Positions 17,306-26,812 of a stretch of 64,000 bases of DNA are shown here, in pieces; position 1 is the first letter of the stretch, and every line of letters starts with the position of its first letter. This DNA comes from Chryseomonas sp014190935. Lineage in GTDB: Bacteria; Pseudomonadota; Gammaproteobacteria; Pseudomonadales; Pseudomonadaceae. Position numbers and translations under genes: made by a program. The stretch lies in contig NZ_JACHVV010000002.1 in assembly GCF_014190935.1 (NCBI RefSeq), forward strand, positions 496,001-560,000, written 5' to 3'. The notes beneath the pieces were generated by a model. That model ran no database searches. It was not told where the DNA came from and saw nothing but the letters and a program-made list of their open reading frames with translations.

Positions 17306-18208
17306 ATGAGTCAGTCCGTGCGCAAGCGCAATCCCTCCTACGAATTGATGGAGGACCTGAGCGGTCACTCGGTGATCTATCGGGAGCATGGCTTTCCCTG
17401 TCCGCTGGTGCGCTGGCATTTCCACAAGGAATACGAGCTGCACCTGATCGTGGCCAGTTCGGGGACCGCCTTCATCGGCGACTACATCGGCAACTTCTAT
17501 CCGGGCAGCCTGTTCCTCACCGGTCCGCATCTGCCGCACAACTGGATCAGCCGCGTCGCCGAGGGCGAGGTGGTGGCCAAGCGCGACATGCTGGTCAACT
17601 TCACCAACGAGACGGTGGACAACGCCACGGCGGTGTTTCCCGAACTCAGCGGCCTGGCGCCGCTGCTGGAACGCGCCCGCTACGGCATCGAATTCCAAGA
17701 TCCGCAGCTGATCGCCCGCGCCCAGGCGTTGCTGCAACAGATCTCCGAGAGTGGCGGCGCCACCCGCCTCGGCCATTTCCTGGTGCTGATGGAGGCGCTG
17801 GCCACCTCGGAGCGCTACCAGCTGCTGTCCGGCAGCGTCGAGCCGGCCACCGCCAGCGAACAGGCGGTGGATCGCACCAACCGGGCGCTGAATTTCATCT
17901 TCGATCACTACCAGCGTGATTTCACCCAGGAAGAAGTGGCCGAGCACCTGGGCATGACACCGACCTATTTCTCGCGTTTCTTCCGCCAGGCCACGGGTCG
18001 CACCTTCGTCGAATTCGTCAACAGCCTGCGCATCAGTAAGGCCTGCGAGATGCTCTCCCACAGCAGCATGCCGGTCACCGACATCTGCTTCGAGGCCGGC
18101 TTCAACAACATCTCCAACTTCAATCGACGCTTCCACCAGCTCAAGGGCATGACCCCGCGCCAGTACCGCACCCTGACGGTACAGCGCCTGACCGAACAGA
18201 ACGCCTGA
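17306..18208 (+). CDS. AraC-family transcriptional regulator
   Basis: The product has 300 residues. The N-terminal cupin-like sensor domain includes the CPLVRWHFHKEYELHLIVASSG segment with two metal- or sugar-binding-type histidines. The C-terminal 100 residues form the paired helix-turn-helix (FTQEEVAEHLGMTPTYFSRFF and ITDICFEAGFNNISNFNRRF-like) with the family signature ending MTPRQYR. The N-terminal domain resembles regulators of sugar-alcohol uptake (MtlR type) as I remember them, so a polyol or sugar inducer is possible. It lies between the GNAT/peptidase gene and yghU, without an obvious operon partner. Confidence 0.9.
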   Translation: MSQSVRKRNPSYELMEDLSGHSVIYREHGFPCPLVRWHFHKEYELHLIVASSGTAFIGDYIGNFYPGSLFLTGPHLPHNWISRVAEGEVVAKRDMLVNFTNETVDNATAVFPELSGLAPLLERARYGIEFQDPQLIARAQALLQQISESGGATRLGHFLVLMEALATSERYQLLSGSVEPATASEQAVDRTNRALNFIFDHYQRDFTQEEVAEHLGMTPTYFSRFFRQATGRTFVEFVNSLRISKACEMLSHSSMPVTDICFEAGFNNISNFNRRFHQLKGMTPRQYRTLTVQRLTEQNA

Positions 18209-18320
18209 GCGGCGATCCTGGATCCGGTTTGTTGCCAGCGTGAGCACCATTGAACAGACCTGGCGCAAAGTTCGGTTATGATCGAACTACCCATCCGTGC
18301 CGACCGAGGACAGAGCCATC

Positions 18321-19154
18321 ATGAGCGAACCCTACACGCCCCCACGCGTCTGGACCCCCACCACCTCCGGCGGCAACTTCGCCAGCATCAACCGCCCCAT
18401 CGCCGGGCCGACCCACGACAGGGAACTGCCGGTCGGTGAGCATCCCTTCCAGCTGTATTCGCTGGGCACGCCCAACGGCATGAAGGTGACCATTCTGTTG
18501 GAGGAATTGCTGGCGGCCGGACATGGCGACGCCGAATACGATGCCTGGCTGATCCGCATCAGCGAGGGCGAGCAATTCTCCAGCGGCTTCGTCGAGATCA
18601 ATCCGAATTCCAAGATCCCGGCCCTGGTGGATCGCCGCGGCGCCGAGCCGCTGCGCGTCTTCGAGTCCGGCGCCATCCTGCTCTATCTCGCAGACAGCTT
18701 TGGCGCCTTCATCCCGAAGGATCACGCCGGTCGCACCGAGACGCTGAACTGGCTGTTCTGGCAGATGGGTTCGGCGCCCTTCCTGGGCGGCGGCTTCGGG
18801 CATTTCTATGCCTATGCGCCGGAAAAGCTCGAATACCCCATCAACCGCTACGCCATGGAAGCCAAGCGCCAACTCGATGTGCTCGACCGCCTGCTGGCCG
18901 AGCGTAGCTACGTGGCCGGCGAGGAGTACGGCATCGCCGACATCGCCATCTGGAGCTGGTACGGCAATCTGGTACTGGGCCAGCTGTACAACGCCGCGGA
19001 ATTCCTCTCGGTGCAGGACTACACCCACGTGCAGCGCTGGGCCCAGGCCATCGCCGCCCGGCCGGCGGTGCAGCGCGGTCGGCGGGTAAATCGCACCTGG
19101 GGTGAGCCGGGCGAGCAACTGGCCGAGCGGCATTCGGCGGCCGATCTGGATTGA
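18321..19154 (+). CDS. yghU: Glutathione-dependent disulfide-bond oxidoreductase, YghU-type GST
   Basis: The product has 277 residues, close to E. coli YghU. The long N-terminal extension (WTPTTSGGNFASINRPIAGPTH) before the thioredoxin-like domain is characteristic of the YghU/YfcG nu-class transferases. The GSH-site INPNSKIPALVD and FESGAILLYLAD follow, and the C-terminal all-alpha domain contains YGIADIAIWSWYGNL. These enzymes reduce disulfides with two glutathiones and lack the usual catalytic Ser/Cys. The ATG at 18321 is preferred over an eight-codon extension. It is a single-gene unit ending at a palindromic repeat. Confidence 0.92.
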   Translation: MSEPYTPPRVWTPTTSGGNFASINRPIAGPTHDRELPVGEHPFQLYSLGTPNGMKVTILLEELLAAGHGDAEYDAWLIRISEGEQFSSGFVEINPNSKIPALVDRRGAEPLRVFESGAILLYLADSFGAFIPKDHAGRTETLNWLFWQMGSAPFLGGGFGHFYAYAPEKLEYPINRYAMEAKRQLDVLDRLLAERSYVAGEEYGIADIAIWSWYGNLVLGQLYNAAEFLSVQDYTHVQRWAQAIAARPAVQRGRRVNRTWGEPGEQLAERHSAADLD

Positions 19155-19178
19155 CGCTCTATAGAAAGCAGCGGGGCC

Positions 19179-19210
19179 GTTGGGCTTCGCTGCGCTCAAC
19201 CGCAACCTAC
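19179..19210. repeat. Intergenic palindromic repeat, copy 3 (short)
   Basis: GTTGGGCTTCGCTGCGCTCAA followed by CGCAACCTAC is a shorter, diverged relative of the repeats at 8451-8542 and 14401-14491. It lies between yghU and the efflux operon. Confidence 0.7.
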
Positions 19211-19280
19211 GTGGACCGGGGTTGCAGCTCTCCCCGCAGTTGAACGCCCTTTCCATATTTCCTGCACATTTCCCCAGCAG

Positions 19281-19302
19281 CCTGACCGCTATATCAGTCA
19301 GG
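19281..19302. promoter_or_regulatory. Inverted repeat just upstream of the efflux operon
   Basis: CCTGAC, ten bases, then GTCAGG, ending ten bases before the ATG of the membrane-fusion gene. It could be an operator or an mRNA hairpin near the ribosome binding site. No family assignment is possible. Confidence 0.4.
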
Positions 19303-19312
19303 TCTGGCAGGC

Positions 19313-20497
19313 ATGAGCAGGAAATCCCGCATTCTCGTCGTCGTTGTCTTGGTCGGTGCCGCCGTGGCGCTGGGGCTGGTGCTGCACGGGCGTTCGACCG
19401 ATGCCGGTAGCGCCGCGCATGGCAGCCATGGCGGTCGGGCCTGGGGCGCGGCCGCCGGGCAAGGCCAGCCGATCACCGTGGCGGTGGGCCAGGCCGGGCA
19501 TGCCGATGTGCCGGTCACCCTCACCGCCCTGGGCACCGTGGTGGCCAACGCCAGCGTTACGGTGACCACCCGGGTGGCCGGTCAGCTGGAGCAGGTGTTC
19601 TTCACCGAAGGTCAGCGGGTGAAGAAGGGCCAGCTCCTGGCGCAGATCGATCCGCGGCCCTACCAGGCCACCCTGGACCAGTATCGCGGTGACCTGGCGC
19701 AGAACCAGGCGCAGCTCAAGAGTGCCCAGCTGACCCTGGAGCGCTATCGCCGGCTGGTGGCCAAGGATTCGCTGGCCAAACAGGAGCTGGACACCCAGGT
19801 CGCCACCGTGGGCCAGTACCAGGGCGCGGTGCAGGCGGACCAGGCGCAGATCGCCGCCGCCCAGCTGAATCTGCAGTACGCCCGTATCACGGCGCCACTG
19901 GAGGGCTACGTCGGCCTGCGCCTGGTGGACCCGGGCAACTACCTGGCGGCCGGCGACACCACCGGCCTCGTCAGCATCACCCAGACCGATCCCATCGCCG
20001 TGACCTTCAGCCTGCCCCAGGCGACGCTCGCCAGCCTGCTGCCCAAGGTGCGCCAGGGCCGGACGCTGCCCGTCACCGCGCTGGGCCAGCTGGACAGCAC
20101 GACGCTGGCCGAGGGCACGCTGAAGTTCATCAGCAACGAGATCGACACCAGCACCGGCAGCCTCAAGCTCAAGGCGCTGTTCGCCAACCCGGACGAGAAG
20201 CTCTATCCCAACCAGTTCGTCAACGTGCGCCTGCAGACCGACACCCTGAAGAACGCCGTGGTAGTTCCCGCCGCCGCGGTACAGCTGGGCAGCGACGGCA
20301 GCTTCGTCTATGTGGTGGGCGCCGATGACAAGGTGGAAAGACGCGGCGTGACCACCGGGCCGGCGCTGGGCGAGCGGCTGGCCATCACCCAGGGACTGGC
20401 GGGCGATGAGCGGGTGGTCATCCGCGGTATCGACCACCTGCGCGACGGCGCCCAGGTCCGCGTGGAAGGCGCGGCGGCGGCGGATGCCCGCCCATGA
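19313..20497 (+). CDS. muxA: RND efflux periplasmic adaptor (MuxA/MdtA-like)
   Basis: The product has 394 residues. It has an N-terminal signal anchor (RILVVVVLVGAAVALGLVL). Then come the membrane-fusion-protein domains: barrel-sandwich lipoyl halves (GTVVANASVTVTTRVAGQLEQV and QYARITAPLEGYVGLRLVDPGNY) separated by an alpha-hairpin, then the beta-barrel and membrane-proximal domains. It bridges the inner-membrane pumps to the outer-membrane channel for drug export. The stop overlaps the first pump gene by four bases (ATGA). The order adaptor, pump, pump, channel matches P. aeruginosa MuxABC-OpmB and E. coli MdtABC. Confidence 0.92.
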   Translation: MSRKSRILVVVVLVGAAVALGLVLHGRSTDAGSAAHGSHGGRAWGAAAGQGQPITVAVGQAGHADVPVTLTALGTVVANASVTVTTRVAGQLEQVFFTEGQRVKKGQLLAQIDPRPYQATLDQYRGDLAQNQAQLKSAQLTLERYRRLVAKDSLAKQELDTQVATVGQYQGAVQADQAQIAAAQLNLQYARITAPLEGYVGLRLVDPGNYLAAGDTTGLVSITQTDPIAVTFSLPQATLASLLPKVRQGRTLPVTALGQLDSTTLAEGTLKFISNEIDTSTGSLKLKALFANPDEKLYPNQFVNVRLQTDTLKNAVVVPAAAVQLGSDGSFVYVVGADDKVERRGVTTGPALGERLAITQGLAGDERVVIRGIDHLRDGAQVRVEGAAAADARP

Positions 20498-23400
20498 ATC
20501 CGTCACGCCTGTTCATCCAGCGGCCGGTGGCCACGGTGCTACTGATGGTGGCGGTGCTGTTCGCCGGCCTCCTCGGCTATCGCCTGCTGCCGATCTCGGC
20601 GCTGCCGGAGGTCGACTATCCCATCATTCAGGTGACCACCCTCTATCCCGGCGCCAGCGCCAAGGTGCTGGCCACCGCCGTGACCGCGCCGCTGGAGCGC
20701 CAGCTGGGGCAGATGGCCGGCCTGGCGCAGCAGTACTCCACCAGCTCGGCCGGCGCCTCGGTCATTACCCTGAAATTCGATCTCAGCCTGTCGCTGGACG
20801 TCGCCGAACAGGAGGTGCAGGCCGCGATCAACGCCGCCAACAGCTATCTGCCGGACGACCTGCCCAATCCGCCCACCTACAAGAAGGTCAATCCCGCCGA
20901 TGCCCCGGTGCTGACCCTGGCCGCCACCTCCGACAGCCTGCCGCTGACCCGGGTGCAGGACCTGGTCAACACTCGCCTGGCGCTGAAGCTGTCGCAGATC
21001 TCCGGGGTCGGCCTGGTGAGCCTGGCCGGCGGCCAGCAGCCGGCGGTGCGCATCGACGTCAACCCCAAGGCCCTGGCCGCCCACGGCCTGACCCTGGAAG
21101 ACGTCTACACGGTGGTCAACGCCGCCAACGTCAACGGCTCCAAGGGCGGCTTCGACGGCCCGGACCACTCCATCACCATCGACGCCAACGACCAGCTGCG
21201 CAGCGCCGCCGAGTACGGCGAGCTGGTGCTCAGCTACGCGCAGGGCGCCGCCCTGCGGCTCAAGGACGTGGCCACCGTCGAGGAGGCGCCGGAAAACGCC
21301 TACCTGGCCGCCACGGCCAACGGCCGGCCGGCCATCGTCATCAACATCCAGCGCCAGCCGGGGGCCAATGTCATCGGCGTGGTCGACGCCATCCAGGCGC
21401 AACTGCCCAAGCTGCGCGCGGCCCTGCCCGACAACGTCCAGCTGACGGTGCTGGCCGATCGCACCCAGACCATCCGCGCCTCGCTTTCCGACGTGCAATT
21501 CGAATTGCTGCTGTCCATCGCCCTGGTGGTGATGGTGACCTTTCTGTTCCTGCGCAACGTCACCGCCACCCTGATCCCGAGCCTGGCGGTGCCGCTGTCG
21601 CTGGTGGGCACCTTCGGGATCATGTATCTGGCGGGCTTTTCGCTGAACAACCTGACGCTGATGGCCCTGACCATCGCCACCGGTTTCGTCATCGACGACG
21701 CCATCGTGGTGGTGGAGAACATCGCCCGCCACCTGGAAGAGGGCGAGCCGCCGCTGCAGGCGGCGCTGCGCGGTTCGCGGGAGATCGGCTTCACCATCAT
21801 CTCGCTGACCTTCTCGCTGATCGCCGTGCTGATCCCGCTACTGTTCATGGGCGACGTGGTGGGTCGGCTGTTCCGCGAATTCGCCATCACCCTGGCGGTG
21901 GCCATCCTGGTCTCCATGTTCGTTTCCCTGACGCTCACGCCGATGCTCTGCGGCCGGCTGCTTCAGCATGTGCCGCCGGAGCGCCAGAGCCGCTTCGCGC
22001 GCTGGGGCGAGCGGCAATTCGAACGCCTGGTAGCGGGTTACGACCGCACCCTGAGCGTGGTGTTGGATCATCAGCGGCTGACCCTGGTGGTAGCCGTGGC
22101 CACCGTGGCGCTGACCGCCCTGCTCTATCTGCTGGTGCCCAAGGGCTTCTTTCCCAGCGAAGACACTGGACTGATCGTCGGTTTCACCCGTGCCTCCCAG
22201 GATGTCTCCTTCGACGCCATGGCCCGCCGCCAGCAGGCGCTGGTGCAAAGGGTGCTGGCCGATCCGGCGGTGGCCACGGTGACCTCGACCCTCGGCGTCG
22301 ACGGCAGCAATGCCACCCTCAACCAGGGCCGCCTGCAGATCCAGCTCAAGCCCTTCGACGAACGCAGCGAGCGGGCGCCGGCCATTATCCAGCGCCTCAG
22401 GCAGGCCGCCGCAGGCGTTGCCGGCATTCGCCTGGACCTGGTGGCCAACCAGGAGCTGACGGTGGACGACCAGCTCACGCCCAGCCAGTACCAGTTCACC
22501 CTCGACGATGCCGACGGCACCCGGCTGGCCGCCCTGCTGCCGCGGCTGATGCCGCGTCTGCAGGCACGGCCGGAGCTGCGCGACGTGCTCGACGACTTGG
22601 AAGACCAGGGCCTCACCGCCCAGGTGGAACTGGACCGCGCCGCCGCCGCGCGCTTCGGCATCACCGCCGCCGACGTGGACACCGCGCTCTACAACGCCTT
22701 CGGCCAGCGGCTGATCTCCACCATCTTCACCCAGGCCAACCAGTACCGGGTGGTGCTGCAGGTACCCGGTGCCTTCCGGCAGACCCCGGCGGCCTTCGGC
22801 GACATCTATCTGGCGCCGGCGACCACCGCCACGGCCAGCGGCACCAGCACCAGCAGCACAAGCAGTAGCAGTAGCAGTAGCAGTAGCAGTAGCAGTAGCA
22901 GTAGCAGTAGCAGCAGTACGACAACTACCGGCAGCAGCCCCAAGGGCCTGGTACGCCTCACCGACATCGCCCGTATCGAGCAGCGCCCCGGCGCCCTGGC
23001 GCTGACGCGCCTGGGGCAATTCCCGGCGGTGACGCTGTCCTTCAACTTGGCCGACGGCTATTCCCTGGAGCAAGCGCAACAGGCCATCGCCCAGTGCCTG
23101 AGCGAGGCCCAGGCACCGAGCAGCGTCACCCTGAGGTACCAGGGCGCGGCCCAGGCCTTCCAGCAGGCGGCCGGCAACACCCTGTGGCTGATCCTGGCCG
23201 CGGTAGTGGTGATGTACATCGTGCTGGGGGTGCTCTACGAGAGCTTCATCCACCCGGTGACCATCCTCTCCACACTGCCCTCGGCGGCCATCGGCGCCCT
23301 GCTGCTGTTGTTGCTGACCGGCACCGAGTTCTCCCTGATCGCCCTGATCGGGGTGGTGCTGCTGATCGGCATCGTCAAGAAGAACGCAATCATGATGGTG

Positions 23401-23703
23401 GACTTCGCCCTGGAGGGGCGCCAGCAACTGCACCTGGCGCCGCGGGCGGCCATCCACCGCGCCTGCCTGCTGCGCCTGAGACCCATCCTGATGACCACCC
23501 TGGCCGCCCTGCTCGGCGCCCTGCCGCTGATGTTCGCCAGCGGCTCCGGCGCCGAGCTGCGCCGGCCGCTGGGGCTGGTGATCGTCGGCGGGCTGCTGGT
23601 CAGCCAGGTGCTGACGCTCTACACCACGCCGGTGATCTACCTGGTCTTCGATAGCCTCGGCGAGCGGCTGGGACGGCGTTGGCAGCGGAGCGGCGGACGA
23701 TGA
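20494..23703 (+). CDS. muxB: RND efflux pump subunit (MuxB/MdtB-like) with a poly-serine insert
   Basis: The product has 1069 residues, an inner-membrane proton-driven drug transporter with 12 transmembrane helices and two large periplasmic loops. Signatures include the N-terminal PVATVLLMVAVLFAGLLGYR, the proton-relay helix ATGFVIDDAIVVVENI and the C-terminal GIVKKNAIMMVDFALEG. It is about 35 residues longer than its partner. Most of the excess is a low-complexity Thr/Ser segment in the second periplasmic loop (about residues 778-812) containing 19 consecutive serines. It is thought to form a heterotrimer with the next gene's product, as MdtBC do. It overlaps both neighbours by four bases. 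Confidence 0.93.
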   Translation: MNPSRLFIQRPVATVLLMVAVLFAGLLGYRLLPISALPEVDYPIIQVTTLYPGASAKVLATAVTAPLERQLGQMAGLAQQYSTSSAGASVITLKFDLSLSLDVAEQEVQAAINAANSYLPDDLPNPPTYKKVNPADAPVLTLAATSDSLPLTRVQDLVNTRLALKLSQISGVGLVSLAGGQQPAVRIDVNPKALAAHGLTLEDVYTVVNAANVNGSKGGFDGPDHSITIDANDQLRSAAEYGELVLSYAQGAALRLKDVATVEEAPENAYLAATANGRPAIVINIQRQPGANVIGVVDAIQAQLPKLRAALPDNVQLTVLADRTQTIRASLSDVQFELLLSIALVVMVTFLFLRNVTATLIPSLAVPLSLVGTFGIMYLAGFSLNNLTLMALTIATGFVIDDAIVVVENIARHLEEGEPPLQAALRGSREIGFTIISLTFSLIAVLIPLLFMGDVVGRLFREFAITLAVAILVSMFVSLTLTPMLCGRLLQHVPPERQSRFARWGERQFERLVAGYDRTLSVVLDHQRLTLVVAVATVALTALLYLLVPKGFFPSEDTGLIVGFTRASQDVSFDAMARRQQALVQRVLADPAVATVTSTLGVDGSNATLNQGRLQIQLKPFDERSERAPAIIQRLRQAAAGVAGIRLDLVANQELTVDDQLTPSQYQFTLDDADGTRLAALLPRLMPRLQARPELRDVLDDLEDQGLTAQVELDRAAAARFGITAADVDTALYNAFGQRLISTIFTQANQYRVVLQVPGAFRQTPAAFGDIYLAPATTATASGTSTSSTSSSSSSSSSSSSSSSSSSSTTTTGSSPKGLVRLTDIARIEQRPGALALTRLGQFPAVTLSFNLADGYSLEQAQQAIAQCLSEAQAPSSVTLRYQGAAQAFQQAAGNTLWLILAAVVVMYIVLGVLYESFIHPVTILSTLPSAAIGALLLLLLTGTEFSLIALIGVVLLIGIVKKNAIMMVDFALEGRQQLHLAPRAAIHRACLLRLRPILMTTLAALLGALPLMFASGSGAELRRPLGLVIVGGLLVSQVLTLYTTPVIYLVFDSLGERLGRRWQRSGGR
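22861..22917 (+). repeat. In-frame hexanucleotide microsatellite (AGCAGT)8
   Basis: Eight perfect tandem AGCAGT units (22861-22908) are followed by AGC AGC AGT. They encode 19 serines inside muxB, flanked by Thr/Ser codons. A unit of six bases keeps the reading frame when copies are gained or lost, so slippage changes only loop length. Confidence 0.95.
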
Positions 23704-26700
23704 ATCCCATCCGCCTGTTCGTGCTCAAGCCGATCGCCACCCTGTTGCTGAGTCTGGCGGTGCTGCTGCTCGGCCTGCTCGGCTACGCCCGCTTGCCGGT
23801 GGCGCCGCTGCCCAAGGTGGACTTCCCCACCATCGTGGTAAGCGCCAGCCTGCCCGGCGCCAGTCCCGAGACCATGGCCGCCACCGTGGCCACGCCGCTG
23901 GAGCGCAGTCTCGGCCAGATCGCCGGAGTCACCGAGCTGACCTCCAGCAGCAGTCAGGGCTCCACCACCCTGATCCTGCAATTCGACCTGTCGCGCAACA
24001 TCGACGGCGCCGCCCGTGACGTCCAAGCCGGCATCAACGCCGCCCGCAGCCTGCTGCCCAGCGGCATGCCCAGCCTGCCTACCTATCGCAAGGCCAATCC
24101 CACGGAATCGCCGATCCTGATGCTGGCGCTCACCTCCAAGACGCGCAGCCCCGGCGAACTCTACGACCTGGCGTCGAGCATCCTGCAGCAGAAGATCGCC
24201 CAGGTGCAGGGCGTCGGCCAGGTGTCGATCCGCGGTAGCTCCTTGCCGGCGATCCGCATCGACCTGCAGCCCCAGCAACTGGCCCATGCCGGCATCGCCC
24301 TGGACAGCGTGCGCACGGCCATCGCCAATGCCACCACCCATGGCGCCAAGGGCGTGCTGCACGCCGAGGGCCAGACCTGGTCCATCGAGAGCAACGGCCA
24401 GCTGGAGCAGGCGGCGGACTATGCGCAGCTGATCGTCGGCTACCAGCAGGGCGCCGCGGTACGCCTGAGCGACGTGGCGCGGGTCTACGCCACCGTCGAG
24501 GACGTCTACGTCAGCGGCTCGCTGAACGGCCAGCCCTCGGTGACCCTGGGCGTCACCCGCCAGGCCGGCGCCAACATGCTGCAGACCCTGGACGCCATCA
24601 AGGCCCAGCTGCCGGTGCTGCAGGCGCTGGTGCCGGGCGACGTGGACCTGGTCCCGGTGATCGACCGCTCCGCCAGCATCCGCGCCTCGCTGCACTCAAC
24701 CGAAGAGACCCTGCTGGTGGCGGTGGTGCTGGTGATCGCGGTGGTATTCGTCTTCCTGCGCGACCTGCGGGCTACCCTGGTACCGGCCGTGGCCTTGCCG
24801 CTGTCGCTGATCGGCACCTGCGCGGTCATGTACCTGCTCGATTACAGCCTGGACAACCTGTCGCTGATGGCGCTGATCATCGCCACCGGCTTCGTGGTGG
24901 ACGACGCCATCGTGGGGCTGGAGAACGTCACCCGCCACCGCGAGCTGGGCCGCGGGCCGCTGCGCGCGGCCTTGATCGGCGGTCGCGAGGTGGCCTTCAC
25001 CGTGCTGTCCATGACACTGTCGCTGATCGCCGTGTTCATTCCGCTGCTGCTCATGGGCGGCATCGTCGGCCGGCTGTTTCGCGAATTCGCCGTGACCCTC
25101 AGCGTGGCCCTGGTCATCTCCATGCTGCTGTCGCTGACCCTCACCCCCATGCTCTGCGCGCGGGTGCTGCGCGAGCGGTCACCCACGGCGCCGGTGCCGG
25201 CGCTCTATCGGTGGATCGAGCAGGGCCTCGCGCGCCTGCAAGGCGGCTATCTGCGCGGCCTGGACTGGGTCCTGCGGCACCCGCTGCTGACCCTGGCGAG
25301 CCTGGCGCTCACGGTGGTGCTCAACGTCTACCTCTATGTGGTGGTGCCCAAGGGCTTCTTTCCGGACCAGGACACCGGGGTGGTGCTCGGCGCCATCCGC
25401 GCCGACCAGAGCATCTCCTACCAGGCCCTGGCGCCCTATGTGAAGGAAATCGCCGCCCAGTTGCGTCGCGATCCGGACGTGGCCGCAGTGATAGCTTCCA
25501 CCGGCGGCGGCATGTTCGGCTCGCGCAACTCGGCGCAATTCTTCATCCGCCTCAAGGACTATGGCGAGCGCAAGGACAGCGCCCAGCAGATCGCCAATCG
25601 CCTCAGCCAGCTCGGCAGCCGCCACGCCGGCATCCAGCTGTTCCTCATGCCGGCCCAGGACCTGCGGGTCGGGGGGCGTAGCGCCAACGCCACCTATCAA
25701 TTCAGCCTGCAGGCCGACGACCTCGAGGCATTGCGCAGCTGGACGCCCAAGGTGGAAGCCGCCTTCAAGACCCTGCCGGAACTCACCGGGGTGGATTCCG
25801 ATGCGCAGAACGGCGGCCAGGAAGCCCGTCTGGAGATCGACCGCGCCGCGGCCATCCGCCTGGGGGTGACCGTCAAGGAACTCGATACCTTCCTGGACAA
25901 CGCCTTCAGCCAGCGCCAGGTCGCCACCCTCTATCGCACCCTCAACCAGTATCACGTGGTGCTGGGGCTGGCGCCGGCCTACACCCAGCACCCCGAGGTG
26001 CTCAAGCAGCTGTACGTGGTGACCGGCAGCGGCGCCCAGGTCCCGCTCGCCGCCTTCGCCCGCTTCACCGGCGGCAACGCGCCCCTGGCGGTGGCGCACC
26101 AGGGCCAGATGGCCACCAGTACCCTGGCCTTCAACCTGGCCGACGGTGTCTCCCTGGAGCAGGCCCAGGCGGCGATCCAGGCGGCGCTGGTCAAGGTCGG
26201 CCTGCCGCGGGAGATCCAGTCCGGCTTCCAGGGCACCGCCCAGGCCTTCGCTACCCTCGTCGCGCAGATTCCCTGGCTGGTGGCCGCGGCCCTGGCGGCC
26301 ATCTACCTGGTGCTGGGCATGCTCTACGAGAGCTACATCCATCCGCTGACCATTCTTTCCACCCTGCCCTCGGCCGGGGTCGGCGCCCTGTTGCTGCTGC
26401 TGGCCACCGGCACCCAGCTGACCCTCATCGCCCTGATCGGCATCCTGCTGCTGATCGGCATCGTCAAGAAGAACGCCATCCTGCTGGTGGACTTCGCCCT
26501 GGTGGCCGAGCGCGACCGCGGCCTCTCGCCCGAGGCCGCCATCCGCGAGGCCTGCCGGCTGAGATTCCGGCCGATCCTGATGACCACCCTGGCCGCCTTC
26601 TTCGGCGCCCTGCCGCTGGCGCTGGGCAGCGGCGGCGACGACGCCCTGCGCCAGCCCCTGGGCCTGACCATCGTTGGCGGCCTGGCGCTGAGCCAGGTAC

Positions 26701-26801
26701 TGACCCTCTTCACCACCCCGGTGGTGTTCCTCTGTCTCGACCGCCTGAGCCGCGCCAGCCGCCGGTTCTGGCGTCAGCATCTGCGCCGCGCCGCGGCCTG
26801 A
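23700..26801 (+). CDS. muxC: RND efflux pump subunit (MuxC/MdtC-like)
   Basis: The product has 1033 residues and is the second RND transporter of the operon, clearly paralogous to the first. It has the same helical layout, with ATGFVVDDAIVGLENVTRHRE carrying the paired Asp proton relay and GIVKKNAILLVDFALVAERDR near the C-terminus. It lacks the serine insert of its partner. The start MNPIRLFVLKPIATLL begins at the A of the ATGA overlap with muxB; a seven-codon extension is rejected. A channel gene follows 11 bp downstream. Confidence 0.94.
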   Translation: MNPIRLFVLKPIATLLLSLAVLLLGLLGYARLPVAPLPKVDFPTIVVSASLPGASPETMAATVATPLERSLGQIAGVTELTSSSSQGSTTLILQFDLSRNIDGAARDVQAGINAARSLLPSGMPSLPTYRKANPTESPILMLALTSKTRSPGELYDLASSILQQKIAQVQGVGQVSIRGSSLPAIRIDLQPQQLAHAGIALDSVRTAIANATTHGAKGVLHAEGQTWSIESNGQLEQAADYAQLIVGYQQGAAVRLSDVARVYATVEDVYVSGSLNGQPSVTLGVTRQAGANMLQTLDAIKAQLPVLQALVPGDVDLVPVIDRSASIRASLHSTEETLLVAVVLVIAVVFVFLRDLRATLVPAVALPLSLIGTCAVMYLLDYSLDNLSLMALIIATGFVVDDAIVGLENVTRHRELGRGPLRAALIGGREVAFTVLSMTLSLIAVFIPLLLMGGIVGRLFREFAVTLSVALVISMLLSLTLTPMLCARVLRERSPTAPVPALYRWIEQGLARLQGGYLRGLDWVLRHPLLTLASLALTVVLNVYLYVVVPKGFFPDQDTGVVLGAIRADQSISYQALAPYVKEIAAQLRRDPDVAAVIASTGGGMFGSRNSAQFFIRLKDYGERKDSAQQIANRLSQLGSRHAGIQLFLMPAQDLRVGGRSANATYQFSLQADDLEALRSWTPKVEAAFKTLPELTGVDSDAQNGGQEARLEIDRAAAIRLGVTVKELDTFLDNAFSQRQVATLYRTLNQYHVVLGLAPAYTQHPEVLKQLYVVTGSGAQVPLAAFARFTGGNAPLAVAHQGQMATSTLAFNLADGVSLEQAQAAIQAALVKVGLPREIQSGFQGTAQAFATLVAQIPWLVAAALAAIYLVLGMLYESYIHPLTILSTLPSAGVGALLLLLATGTQLTLIALIGILLLIGIVKKNAILLVDFALVAERDRGLSPEAAIREACRLRFRPILMTTLAAFFGALPLALGSGGDDALRQPLGLTIVGGLALSQVLTLFTTPVVFLCLDRLSRASRRFWRQHLRRAAA

Positions 26802-26812
26802 AGGTAACGACC

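Noticed and set aside
20406..22868. 820-codon open frame overlapping muxB in another frame
   Set aside because: Arg/Pro/Gly/His-rich shadow of the RND pump gene with no recognisable motif.
22861..22917. Serine repeat as a CRISPR or sequencing artefact
   Set aside because: It has no spacers, keeps the frame, and its codons alternate AGC/AGT in exact hexamers; it is better explained as a microsatellite. No CRISPR array was seen in the window.
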